From Bacillus sp. N1-1 (GTDB lineage: Bacteria > Bacillota > Bacilli > Bacillales > Guptibacillaceae): 64,000 bases of DNA. The position numbers were made by a program, and so were the translations under genes. Under the pieces are notes generated by a model. The model did no database searches and was not told the DNA's origin. It saw only the letters and a program-made list of their open reading frames with translations. The stretch covers positions 1,860,001-1,924,000 of the forward strand of contig NZ_CP046564.1 of the NCBI RefSeq assembly GCF_009818105.1, given 5' to 3'. Of the stretch, positions 18,630-25,608 are shown piece by piece. Position 1 is the first letter of the stretch; each line of letters begins with the position of its first letter.

Positions 18630-19547
18630 GTGGCAGTATACCTTGATGTGATTTGGCTATTGAATTTTTGTTTCGATTATATGCTACTTGCGCTAACCGG
18701 GATACTGCTAAAGAAAAATGTTAAGAAAAGACGACTTGCGACAGGTGCATTAGTTGCTTCTTTTTACGTTCTTTTTCTTTTTGTTCCATCATTGAGTTTT
18801 ATGACACTGCCACTGATGAAATTACTTTACTCCTTCGTGATTGTTTTCATGACGTTTGGATTTACTCGGTTCCGTAGTTTTTTTCAATGCTGGCTTCTTT
18901 TTTACTTTGTTACGTTTATGATCGGTGGAGGAATGATGGGAGCTCATTACTTTTTTCAGCAAGACGTGACGGTCGTTAACGGAGCAATCGCGACAAAAAG
19001 TACTGGATTTGGTGATCCGATAAGTTGGGCATTTGTCTTAATCGGTTTCCCTTTAGTATGGCTCTTTTCAAAAAGAAGAGTTGAGAAACTTGAAACAACG
19101 CGCATTCATTTTGATCAATTGGCCAATGTGACAATCCGAATTGATGAGGTGACAATTTCAGCAACTGGATTGATCGATAGTGGCAACCAGCTTCAGGATC
19201 CGTTAAGTGGCTCACCGGTAATGATTCTTGATATGACCGTACATGAATCAAATTTCCCGCCAACTTTAATTGAGAAAGCAAAAAACATTACCGAATTTCA
19301 GGAAGAGGGAGAGGGGGATCGCTGGGAACACAGGTTACGAATTGTTCCTTTTCGAGCAGTCGGACAAGATCACCAATTCTTGTGTGCTGTAAAGCCGGAT
19401 GAAGTGATGATCTCATTAGAAGGTCGTTCGTTAACAGTAAAGAAAGTGCTTATTGGGTTAAGTTTTCATTCAATTTCTGGAGAAAAAGATTATTCGTGCA
19501 TACTTCATCCGAAAATGCTGACAGGACATAAGGCGACTGCGTCATAG
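18630..19547 (+). CDS. spoIIGA: Sporulation sigma-E factor-processing peptidase SpoIIGA
   Basis: Membrane aspartic protease that removes the pro-peptide of sigma-E in the mother cell after a forespore signal (SpoIIR in B. subtilis). The N-terminal half has about five membrane helices (starting AVYLDVIWLLNFCFDYML). The soluble C-terminal half carries the catalytic motif GLIDSGNQLQDP, with DSG as the active-site Asp, and ends HPKMLTG as in the family. I chose the GTG at 18630, with AAGGGGGG about nine bases upstream and the B. subtilis-like start; the ATG at 18621 abuts that site. The predicted length is 305 residues. sigE follows 34 bases later. Confidence 0.93.
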   Translation: MAVYLDVIWLLNFCFDYMLLALTGILLKKNVKKRRLATGALVASFYVLFLFVPSLSFMTLPLMKLLYSFVIVFMTFGFTRFRSFFQCWLLFYFVTFMIGGGMMGAHYFFQQDVTVVNGAIATKSTGFGDPISWAFVLIGFPLVWLFSKRRVEKLETTRIHFDQLANVTIRIDEVTISATGLIDSGNQLQDPLSGSPVMILDMTVHESNFPPTLIEKAKNITEFQEEGEGDRWEHRLRIVPFRAVGQDHQFLCAVKPDEVMISLEGRSLTVKKVLIGLSFHSISGEKDYSCILHPKMLTGHKATAS

Positions 19548-19581
19548 AAGATAATTCAAGACGATCAAGGAGGAGTTTTGG

Positions 19582-20301
19582 ATGGGGAAAATAAGAATTA
19601 AGATTGTTCTCTGGTGGCAGCGGATTTTAATGAAATTAGGAATTAAACCTGATGAAATTTACTACATAGGAGGGAGCGAAGCGCTTCCTCCTCCTCTATC
19701 GAAAGATGAAGAAGCACATTTGTTAATTCAGTTACCTAAAGGGGATAAAGCAGCAAGATCAATCTTAATTGAACGAAACCTTCGTTTGGTTGTTTATATA
19801 GCGCGGAAATTTGAGAACACTGGAATTAATATTGAAGACTTGATAAGCATTGGCACGATAGGCTTAATTAAAGCTGTGAACACGTTTAATCCTGAGAAGA
19901 AGATCAAACTTGCTACCTACGCTTCACGGTGTATTGAAAATGAGATTTTAATGTTTTTGAGAAGAAATAATAAAATCCGATCTGAAGTATCGTTTGATGA
20001 GCCGCTTAATGTGGACTGGGATGGGAATGAATTGCTTCTATCAGACGTTCTTGGTACGGATGAAGATATCATTACGAGAGGAATTGAAGCTCGCGTTGAT
20101 CGTCGTCTGCTTGTAAAGGCGTTAGAAACACTAAATCCACGAGAAAAACAAATCATGGAGTTAAGATTTGGTTTAGCGGGAGAAGAGGAGAAAACGCAAA
20201 AAGATGTCGCCGATCTTCTTGGTATATCTCAATCTTATATTTCTAGGCTTGAAAAGCGCATCATAAAACGTCTTCGAAAAGAATTCAATAAAATGGTCTA
20301 A
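19582..20301 (+). CDS. sigE: RNA polymerase sigma-E factor (pro-form), early mother cell
   Basis: Sporulation sigma factor of the early mother cell, made as an inactive membrane-associated precursor. The basic, amphipathic pro-sequence occupies about the first 27 residues. Cleavage by SpoIIGA is expected at the Tyr27-Tyr28 region of [15 protein letters not shown]. Sigma region 2 includes [17 protein letters not shown] and [14 protein letters not shown]; region 4 includes [11 protein letters not shown] and the helix-turn-helix [17 protein letters not shown]. The length of 239 residues equals B. subtilis sigma-E. AAGGAGGAG precedes the ATG. Confidence 0.97.
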   Translation: MGKIRIKIVLWWQRILMKLGIKPDEIYYIGGSEALPPPLSKDEEAHLLIQLPKGDKAARSILIERNLRLVVYIARKFENTGINIEDLISIGTIGLIKAVNTFNPEKKIKLATYASRCIENEILMFLRRNNKIRSEVSFDEPLNVDWDGNELLLSDVLGTDEDIITRGIEARVDRRLLVKALETLNPREKQIMELRFGLAGEEEKTQKDVADLLGISQSYISRLEKRIIKRLRKEFNKMV

Positions 20302-20320
20302 GCATGTTAAGAGAATAGAT

Positions 20321-20349
20321 GCATAAAATTCCCACTCGCGGAGATACTT
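20321..20349 (+). promoter_or_regulatory. Sigma-F/sigma-G promoter of sigG
   Basis: GCATA (20321-20325), a 14-base spacer, then GGAGATACTT (20340-20349), matching the forespore consensus GYATA and GGNNANAHT. Initiation would fall near 20356. This agrees with the known forespore transcription of sigG by sigma-F and autoregulation by sigma-G. Confidence 0.75.
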
Positions 20350-20378
20350 TACTTTGACAGCATCTCCGATGAGGAGGG
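20339..20378 (+). promoter_or_regulatory. Inverted repeat and alternative pairing in the sigG leader
   Basis: CGGAGAT (20339-20345) is complementary to ATCTCCG (20362-20368). The latter overlaps TCTCC (20363-20367), which can instead pair with the ribosome site GGAGG (20373-20377). The first arm lies inside the forespore -10 box, so it exists only in RNA reading through from sigE. The pairing is read by eye and not folded by software. Confidence 0.5.
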
Positions 20379-20384
20379 AATGAG

Positions 20385-21164
20385 TTGACACGAAACAAAG
20401 TCGAGATTTGTGGAGTAGATACCTCCAAACTTCCTGTACTTAAAAATGAGAAAATGAGAATTCTTTTTAAGCAGATGCAGGAAGGGGATATATCAGCACG
20501 TGAAGAATTAGTTAACGGAAATTTAAGGCTAGTTCTAAGCGTGATCCAGCGATTCAATAATCGAGGAGAATATGTGGATGATCTTTTTCAGGTAGGGTGT
20601 ATTGGCCTGATGAAATCCATAGATAACTTTGATTTAGGGCAAAACGTGAAATTCTCTACTTATGCAGTGCCGATGATCATCGGTGAAATTCGTAGGTATC
20701 TCCGTGACAATAACCCGATTCGGGTTTCGCGATCATTACGGGATATCGCTTATAAGTCTCTCCAGATTAGAGATAAGTTAATGACAAAAAATTCTAAAGA
20801 ACCAAATCCCACCGAAATTGCAAAAGAGCTAGGCGTAACGAAAGAAGAAGTTGTGTTTGCTCTTGACGCCATTCAGGATCCCGTTTCATTATTTGAACCG
20901 ATCTATAATGATGGTGGTGATCCGATCTTTGTAATGGATCAAATCAGCGACGATAAACAAAAAGATATTCAGTGGTTAGAGGATATTGCACTTAAAGAGG
21001 CAATGACTCGATTAAATCAACGAGAAAATATGATTTTACAAATGCGGTTTTTCCAGGGGAAAACCCAAATGGAAGTAGCGGATGAGATTGGGATATCGCA
21101 GGCCCAGGTGTCTCGTCTTGAAAAAGCCGCCATCCATCAAATGAATAAAAATATTCAAAGTTAG
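20385..21164 (+). CDS. sigG: RNA polymerase sigma-G factor, late forespore
   Basis: Directs late forespore transcription, including small acid-soluble spore protein and germination genes. The protein starts TRNKVEICGVDTSKLP, nearly identical to B. subtilis sigma-G, with region 2 (RLVLSVIQRFNNRGEYVDDL, KFSTYAVPMIIGEIRRYLRD), region 3, and region 4 (MEVADEIGISQAQVSRLEKA). The length is 259 residues. The start is TTG, with AGGAGGG six bases upstream; the only nearby ATG (20380) meets a stop at once. Translation is probably restrained by the TTG start and leader structure. The classic order spoIIGA-sigE-sigG is kept. Confidence 0.97.
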   Translation: MTRNKVEICGVDTSKLPVLKNEKMRILFKQMQEGDISAREELVNGNLRLVLSVIQRFNNRGEYVDDLFQVGCIGLMKSIDNFDLGQNVKFSTYAVPMIIGEIRRYLRDNNPIRVSRSLRDIAYKSLQIRDKLMTKNSKEPNPTEIAKELGVTKEEVVFALDAIQDPVSLFEPIYNDGGDPIFVMDQISDDKQKDIQWLEDIALKEAMTRLNQRENMILQMRFFQGKTQMEVADEIGISQAQVSRLEKAAIHQMNKNIQS

Positions 21165-21168
21165 AATG

Positions 21169-21195
21169 AGACCTGAGAAACAGGTCTTTTCTTTT
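21169..21195 (+). terminator. Terminator after sigG
   Basis: AGACCTG pairs with CAGGTCT around GAGAA, followed by a T-rich run. Confidence 0.82.
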
Positions 21196-21234
21196 GCCTG
21201 CATTTCATATAATGAGTTGAAAGGTGGGTGCGTC

Positions 21235-21504
21235 ATGATAAAAATTTCTGAATTTCAGGTCAAAGATGTTGTGAACGTATCGAATGGACGAAAGCTTGGT
21301 CACATCGCTGATCTGGAAATTAATTTAACTACAGGTAAAATAGAAGCGATTGTGATTCCGGGTGCAGGTAAAATGATGGGGTTATTTGCTAGAGAAAGCG
21401 ATGTCGTTATTCCGTGGCGAAACATTGTTAAGATTGGTTCAGACGTGATTTTAGTAAGGCATCACGATACGGCAGATGGCGAATCTTTTCAGAAAGAATC
21501 GTAA
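21235..21504 (+). CDS. ylmC: YlmC/YmxH family PRC-barrel protein
   Basis: Small protein of 89 residues consisting of one PRC-barrel-like domain (ISEFQVKDVVNVSNGRKLGHIADLEIN, then VIPWRNIVKIGSDVILVR). The family is conserved in spore formers; its biochemical role is not established, and PRC barrels elsewhere bind RNA or membranes or sense conditions. I chose the ATG at 21235 after AAGGTGGG, since an in-frame ATG at 21166 would start inside the sigG terminator. A TATAAT at 21208-21213 could be its -10, though no good -35 is seen. In B. subtilis ylmA lies between sigG and ylmC; it is absent here. Confidence 0.85.
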   Translation: MIKISEFQVKDVVNVSNGRKLGHIADLEINLTTGKIEAIVIPGAGKMMGLFARESDVVIPWRNIVKIGSDVILVRHHDTADGESFQKES

Positions 21505-21550
21505 GCTCAGAAAGATGTAACAATCTATCTCCCTTAGCTTCAACATATTA

Positions 21551-21559
21551 TGATAAAAT
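21551..21559 (+). promoter_or_regulatory. Candidate extended -10 promoter for ylmD-ylmH
   Basis: TGATAAAAT has the extended -10 form (TGN plus TAAAAT) and lies 38 bases before the ylmD start, in the 93-base gap after ylmC. The -35 position is poor. Confidence 0.35.
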
Positions 21560-21597
21560 AAGGTATAAACTGTATCATGGTATAAAGGGGTGCAACT

Positions 21598-22425
21598 GTG
21601 GCGAACGAACCATTTCAAGCAACAATGAAACAAACTTCACTGGAACTGAAATTTCCAGATCAAGCTGAGCGAAAAAATCAACCAATTGCAGGTTTTTCGA
21701 CTCGCAGAAACGGAGTTAGCCAGACTCCGTTTTCTAGCTTGAATCTTGGATTTCACGTACCAGATGAAGCGAAAGATGTGCTCGAGAACCGAAAAATTCT
21801 TGCTGGTGATATTGAGCGACCATTAAATCAGTGGGTTGTTGGAGAACAAATCCATGGCGCGGCTCTTGCAAAAATTGTTTCAGAGGATAAAGGACGTGGA
21901 TCAGCGGATCATCACGATGCGATTTCAAGCGTTGACGGTCTATATACAGACGACCAGGATGTTTTATTAACGGCTCTTTATGCAGACTGCGTTCCATTAT
22001 ATTTTTATGCCCCAAAAGCGAATCGGGTAGGTCTTGCCCACGCAGGGTGGAAAGGAACGACGAAGAATATTGCTGGAGAGATGATCAATGCCTGGAAGGA
22101 AGATGGTATAAAGGCTGAGGATATTCATGCAGCGATAGGGCCATCTATTGGGAAGTGCTGTTACGAAGTTGATGATGGAGTAGTCAATCAGGTCAATTCA
22201 CTACTTTTAAATAAAGCTTCACTGTATGAAGAGACGTCAAAAGGAAAATATCAGCTTGATTTAAAAGCTGTTAATCGGGAATTACTTCTAAAGGCTGGTG
22301 TTCAATCGAGTCATCTATCAATTAGTAGCTACTGTACAAGCTGCAGCAATCTGTTTTTCTCTCACCGAAAGGAAGAAGGAAAAACAGGAAGAATGATGGC
22401 ATACATAGGACTCGGGGAGGTATAG
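21598..22425 (+). CDS. ylmD: YlmD, LACC1/YfiH-type purine nucleoside phosphorylase
   Basis: Member of the YfiH/LACC1 family, once called polyphenol oxidases and now known to act on purine nucleosides (phosphorolysis or deamination). The metal and active-site motifs are [28 protein letters not shown] and [14 protein letters not shown], and the C-terminal SYCTSC is also typical. Its length of 275 residues is normal. The start is GTG with AAAGGGG eight bases upstream. It heads the ylmD-ylmE-sepF-ylmG-ylmH run; the reason for linkage to division genes is unknown. Confidence 0.87.
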   Translation: MANEPFQATMKQTSLELKFPDQAERKNQPIAGFSTRRNGVSQTPFSSLNLGFHVPDEAKDVLENRKILAGDIERPLNQWVVGEQIHGAALAKIVSEDKGRGSADHHDAISSVDGLYTDDQDVLLTALYADCVPLYFYAPKANRVGLAHAGWKGTTKNIAGEMINAWKEDGIKAEDIHAAIGPSIGKCCYEVDDGVVNQVNSLLLNKASLYEETSKGKYQLDLKAVNRELLLKAGVQSSHLSISSYCTSCSNLFFSHRKEEGKTGRMMAYIGLGEV

Positions 22426-22432
22426 CATTAAC

Positions 22433-23110
22433 GTGGATGTAAGAGAAAGTTTAGCTACAATTAAAAAACAAATAAACGCAGCAGCCGAAGCTTCTAGCCG
22501 AAACCCAGAGCGAGTAAACGTGGTAGCTGTTACAAAATACGTAAGTGTTGAACGTACAAAAGAAGCACTCGATGCAGGATTAACGCATTTTGGTGAAAGT
22601 CGTGATGAAGGACTTTTAGAAAAAGTGGAAGCACTTGGGACAACGCCCTCCTGGCACTTTATCGGAACGCTACAATCACGTAAAGTAAAAGAAGTTCTTC
22701 CGTTTGTAGACTATATTCATTCACTTGATCGTCGTTCTTTAGCAAAAGAAATACAGAAACGAGCGGACCGTGAAATAAACTGTTTTGTACAGGTGAACGT
22801 GTCCGGGGAAGATTCCAAGCATGGCTTATCATTAGATCATACGATTCCTTTTATTGAATCGCTGAAAGAGTTCTCATCGATTAAAGTGATCGGGTTAATG
22901 ACAATGGCTCCGCATACAGACGATCGAAATGAAATTCGATCAGTCTTTAAGCAACTCCGAGAGCTTGGAGAACGTATTCAAAACCTTTCACTCAGTCATG
23001 CTCCATGCAACGAGCTTTCGATGGGCATGTCTAACGATTATGAAATTGCAGTTGAAGAGGGTGCAACATACGTTCGAATTGGATCGTCACTTGTCGGTAA
23101 TGAAAAATAA
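22433..23110 (+). CDS. ylmE: YlmE, pyridoxal phosphate homeostasis protein (YggS/PROSC family)
   Basis: PLP-binding TIM-barrel protein without a known enzymatic reaction that keeps PLP and amino acid pools in balance. The PLP lysine is Lys35 in [64 protein letters not shown] are family landmarks. The length of 225 residues is typical. The GTG start is 12 bases from GGGGAGG, slightly long; an ATT six bases upstream would have better spacing, so the exact start is uncertain. In B. subtilis the gene is also adjacent to sepF. Confidence 0.9.
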   Translation: MDVRESLATIKKQINAAAEASSRNPERVNVVAVTKYVSVERTKEALDAGLTHFGESRDEGLLEKVEALGTTPSWHFIGTLQSRKVKEVLPFVDYIHSLDRRSLAKEIQKRADREINCFVQVNVSGEDSKHGLSLDHTIPFIESLKEFSSIKVIGLMTMAPHTDDRNEIRSVFKQLRELGERIQNLSLSHAPCNELSMGMSNDYEIAVEEGATYVRIGSSLVGNEK

Positions 23111-23137
23111 ATTAAGCTCTCCAGGAGGTGCAGGGAA

Positions 23138-23569
23138 TTGGGTATTAAAACGAAATTCAAACAGTTCTTTGAACTTGATGATGAGACGATAGAATTGGAT
23201 GAGCAGCAGGAGAACGAAGCATATATGGAGGAAGAAGAGTCTGAAGTAACCAGGGCAAATCGAAAAAGCAAACAAAATGTTGTCAGTCTTCAAAGCGTTC
23301 ATAAGAACTCAAGAGTTGTGCTAGTGGAACCTAGAGTGTATGCTGAAGCTCAGGATATTGCTGATCATGTGAAGAATCGGAAGTCCGTTGTAATGAATCT
23401 TCAACGTATTCCGCAGGATCAGGCAAGGCGAATTGTCGACTTTTTAAGTGGAACCGTCTATGCTGTTGGTGGCGATATTCAAAAGCTCGGTCCGGAGACA
23501 TTTTTATGTACCCCGGATAACGTTGAAATTTCAGGAAATATCACAGATGAAATTTATGAAGACGAGTAA
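23138..23569 (+). CDS. sepF: Cell division protein SepF
   Basis: Membrane-binding partner of FtsZ that organises Z-ring filaments. The N-terminal amphipathic helix [12 protein letters not shown] binds membrane, and an acidic linker follows. The SepF domain begins at about residue 50 ([44 protein letters not shown]). The length of 143 residues is typical. The TTG start has AGGAGGTG eight bases upstream, and the N-terminus matches the family. It recognises the FtsZ C-terminal peptide, which is conserved in the ftsZ gene 8 kb upstream. Confidence 0.93.
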   Translation: MGIKTKFKQFFELDDETIELDEQQENEAYMEEEESEVTRANRKSKQNVVSLQSVHKNSRVVLVEPRVYAEAQDIADHVKNRKSVVMNLQRIPQDQARRIVDFLSGTVYAVGGDIQKLGPETFLCTPDNVEISGNITDEIYEDE

Positions 23570-23588
23570 GTAAGAAAGGGTGAAAAGT

Positions 23589-23852
23589 TTGAACATTGCT
23601 TCAATCTTAATTTCAGCAGTACAAATTTATACGTGGATTCTCATCATTTACATTTTTATGTCATGGATTCCAAATGCAAGAGAATCTTCAATTGGCCAGA
23701 TGATCGCTTCGATCGCAGAGCCATACCTTGCACCGTTTCGCAAGTTTATTCCGCCAATCGGAGGCATGCTTGATATTTCACCGATTGTTGCGATTTTTGC
23801 GCTTCAATTCGTCCAATACGGAATCGCTGCTCTCTTTAGTTTCGTAAGTTAA
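23589..23852 (+). CDS. ylmG: YlmG, YggT-family membrane protein
   Basis: Small protein of about 87 residues with two hydrophobic segments and the YggT motif MSWIPNARES, followed by SIAEPYLAPFRKFIPPIGG. The family is linked to division and, in plastids, to nucleoid or thylakoid organisation; the bacterial function is unclear. I chose the TTG at 23589 because AGAAAGGGTG lies about six bases upstream; a GTG at 23580 touches that site. The stop overlaps the ylmH ATG by one base. Confidence 0.87.
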   Translation: MNIASILISAVQIYTWILIIYIFMSWIPNARESSIGQMIASIAEPYLAPFRKFIPPIGGMLDISPIVAIFALQFVQYGIAALFSFVS

Positions 23853-24625
23853 TGTCGATTTACGAACATTACCGCCCTGAAGAACGGACGTTTGTGGATC
23901 GCGTTTTGCAGTGGCAAGATGAGGTTCAGGAAAGATATGCGCCCAGATTAACAGATTTTCTAGATCCGCGAGAGCAGGATATGGTAAGACAAATCATAGG
24001 AAATCATCCTGATGTGGGAGTGTTTTTCTCAGGTGGAGTTGAAGGGTCTGAACGTCAAAGGGCTCTTCTTGTTCCACCTTACTTTGAGCCTTCAACCGAA
24101 GATTTCGATATAACAGCATTTGAAATTACATATCCAGCTAAGTTCGTTACACTTACTCATCCTGATTTGCTTGGCGCAATGATGGGCCTCGGGATAAAAC
24201 GAGAGAAATTTGGAGATATCATCGTAAATGATAGTCTTGCACATCTTATAGTAGCAAAGGAGATTGCAGACTTTGTTCAAATGAATCTGACGCAAGCTGG
24301 TAAGGCTTCTCTTTCTCCAGTAGAAATTTCACTTGAGCATTTACATTTACCTGAAGCAGTATGGGACGAGCAGGCAGGGACAGTGACTAGTCTTAGACTA
24401 GATACTGTTCTCGCTGAAGTTTATAATCTCTCAAGAGGTAAAGTGAATACGATGATCGAACATGATCGCGCGAAATTAAACTGGAAGATTGTAAGTCAAC
24501 CTTCTGCTGAGGTGAAAGAGGGAGATTACTTATCTCTAAGAGGTTCCGGTAGAAGTAAAATCGTTTCAATCGATGGGAAAACAAAGCGAGATAAATGGCG
24601 AATCACTTATCAAATTCGTAAATAG
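23852..24625 (+). CDS. ylmH: YlmH, S4-domain RNA-binding protein
   Basis: Cytoplasmic protein whose C-terminal S4 domain (about residues 180-245; LRLDTVLAEVYNLSRGKVNTMIEHDRAKLN is split over it) binds structured RNA. The N-terminal part is YlmH-specific. Recent work on B. subtilis assigns YlmH to ribosome-associated quality control of stalled peptidyl-tRNA. That would connect it to rqcH, present 18 kb downstream. Its length of 257 residues is normal. It is coupled to ylmG by a one-base overlap. Confidence 0.88.
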   Translation: MSIYEHYRPEERTFVDRVLQWQDEVQERYAPRLTDFLDPREQDMVRQIIGNHPDVGVFFSGGVEGSERQRALLVPPYFEPSTEDFDITAFEITYPAKFVTLTHPDLLGAMMGLGIKREKFGDIIVNDSLAHLIVAKEIADFVQMNLTQAGKASLSPVEISLEHLHLPEAVWDEQAGTVTSLRLDTVLAEVYNLSRGKVNTMIEHDRAKLNWKIVSQPSAEVKEGDYLSLRGSGRSKIVSIDGKTKRDKWRITYQIRK

Positions 24626-24686
24626 TTTGTCGCAAATAGAAGGAATATCCAAATCGCTGTCGAAATAGGATTAAGCCGGGTATATG
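24626..24686 (+). promoter_or_regulatory. Candidate Spo0A-box promoter before divIVA
   Basis: Two related sequences, TTTGTCGCAAATAG (24626-24639) and CTGTCGAAATAG (24657-24668), lie about 30 bases apart. The second contains a perfect 0A box core, TGTCGAA. TGTCGA (24658-24663) is exactly 17 bases from TATATG (24681-24686), so the box would sit on the -35 position, as at Spo0A-activated promoters. The assignment is inference. Confidence 0.4.
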
Positions 24687-24714
24687 AAATGAGAGTAAAT
24701 CGGAGGTGGCAGAA

Positions 24715-25227
24715 TTGCCTTTAACACCATTAGATATTCATAACAAAGAGTTTACTCGCGGTTTCCGCGGTTATGATGAAGATGAAGTCAATGAATTTCT
24801 CGATCAAGTAATCAAAGATTATGAAACGGTAATCAGAGAAAAGAAAGAATTGAATGAGAGAGTGAAACTATTAGAAGAACGACTAGGACATTTCTCTAAC
24901 CTGGAAGAAACGTTAAACAAGTCGATCTTAGTTGCACAAGAATCAGCAGAAGAAGTAAGACAAAATGCAAAAAAAGAATCTCAGCTTATTGTTAAAGAAG
25001 CAGAAAAAAATGCCGATCGCATTATTAATGATTCACTTGCAAAAGCGCGTAAGATTTCAATGGATAACGAAGAGCTAAAGAAACAAGCTGCAGTTTATCG
25101 CACTCGTTTTCGTATGCTAGTTGAGGCTCAGCTCGAGATGCTTAATAACGAAGACTGGGATGGTCTTGTAGCTCGATTTGAAGAAGAGGAAGAAGAGCAG
25201 CAGGAACAAATCGAAGAAAAAGCGTAA
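24715..25227 (+). CDS. divIVA: Cell division initiation protein DivIVA
   Basis: Coiled-coil protein that binds negatively curved membrane at poles and septa, places MinJ/MinCD, and anchors the chromosome through RacA during sporulation. The N-terminal membrane-binding motif PLTPLDIHNKEFTRGFRGYD is followed by a long coiled coil (about residues 30-150) and an acidic tail rich in Glu and Gln. I chose the TTG at 24715, with CGGAGGTGG about six bases upstream and PLTPLDIHN matching B. subtilis. The GTG at 24706 overlaps the ribosome site. The predicted length is 170 residues. Confidence 0.95.
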   Translation: MPLTPLDIHNKEFTRGFRGYDEDEVNEFLDQVIKDYETVIREKKELNERVKLLEERLGHFSNLEETLNKSILVAQESAEEVRQNAKKESQLIVKEAEKNADRIINDSLAKARKISMDNEELKKQAAVYRTRFRMLVEAQLEMLNNEDWDGLVARFEEEEEEQQEQIEEKA

Positions 25228-25255
25228 TGCACTTATTTATTTTTTTGTCATTTCC

Positions 25256-25285
25256 TTGACTTCTTAATTTTATTTAAACTATACT
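25256..25285 (+). promoter_or_regulatory. Sigma-A promoter of the ileS T-box leader
   Basis: TTGACT, an 18-base spacer, then TATACT. It places the start just before the T-box RNA. Confidence 0.8.
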
Positions 25286-25295
25286 TCTAGTAATA

Positions 25296-25535
25296 GCAAT
25301 AACGATCGACGAAGATGGGAAGAGTACCTAATACTTACTTAACAAAGCGAGCCGGGAATGGTGTGAGCCGGTGTTAACCAATTAGGGAAGATCGCCCCTG
25401 AGTCCCGTGCTGAACGATAAGTAAGCCTCGGCGAATCATTCACGTTACGAATGCAAAGTGAGCGTAAAGCTTAATTTGGGTGGTACCACGGGAAAAACCT
25501 TCTCGTCCCTATTCGGGGACGAGAAGGTTTTTTTG
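25296..25535 (+). ncRNA. T-box riboswitch of ileS, isoleucine-specific
   Basis: Leader RNA that senses uncharged tRNA-Ile and controls transcription of ileS. The conserved T-box GGGTGGTACCACGGG is at 25478-25492, and the competing terminator is AACCTTCTCGTCCC/GGGACGAGAAGGTT followed by T's (about 25497-25534). In stem I I read the AGTA-type motif near 25321 and a likely specifier ATC (Ile) at 25391-25393, within GAAGATCGCC. The 5' limit is approximate. Confidence 0.93.
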
Positions 25536-25608
25536 TATTTGACGAAAGTGATGCCGGGGATTTGCGCGCTACGGTTGTTGGTCGTTATCAGTTGAAGGAG
25601 GAAACCTC

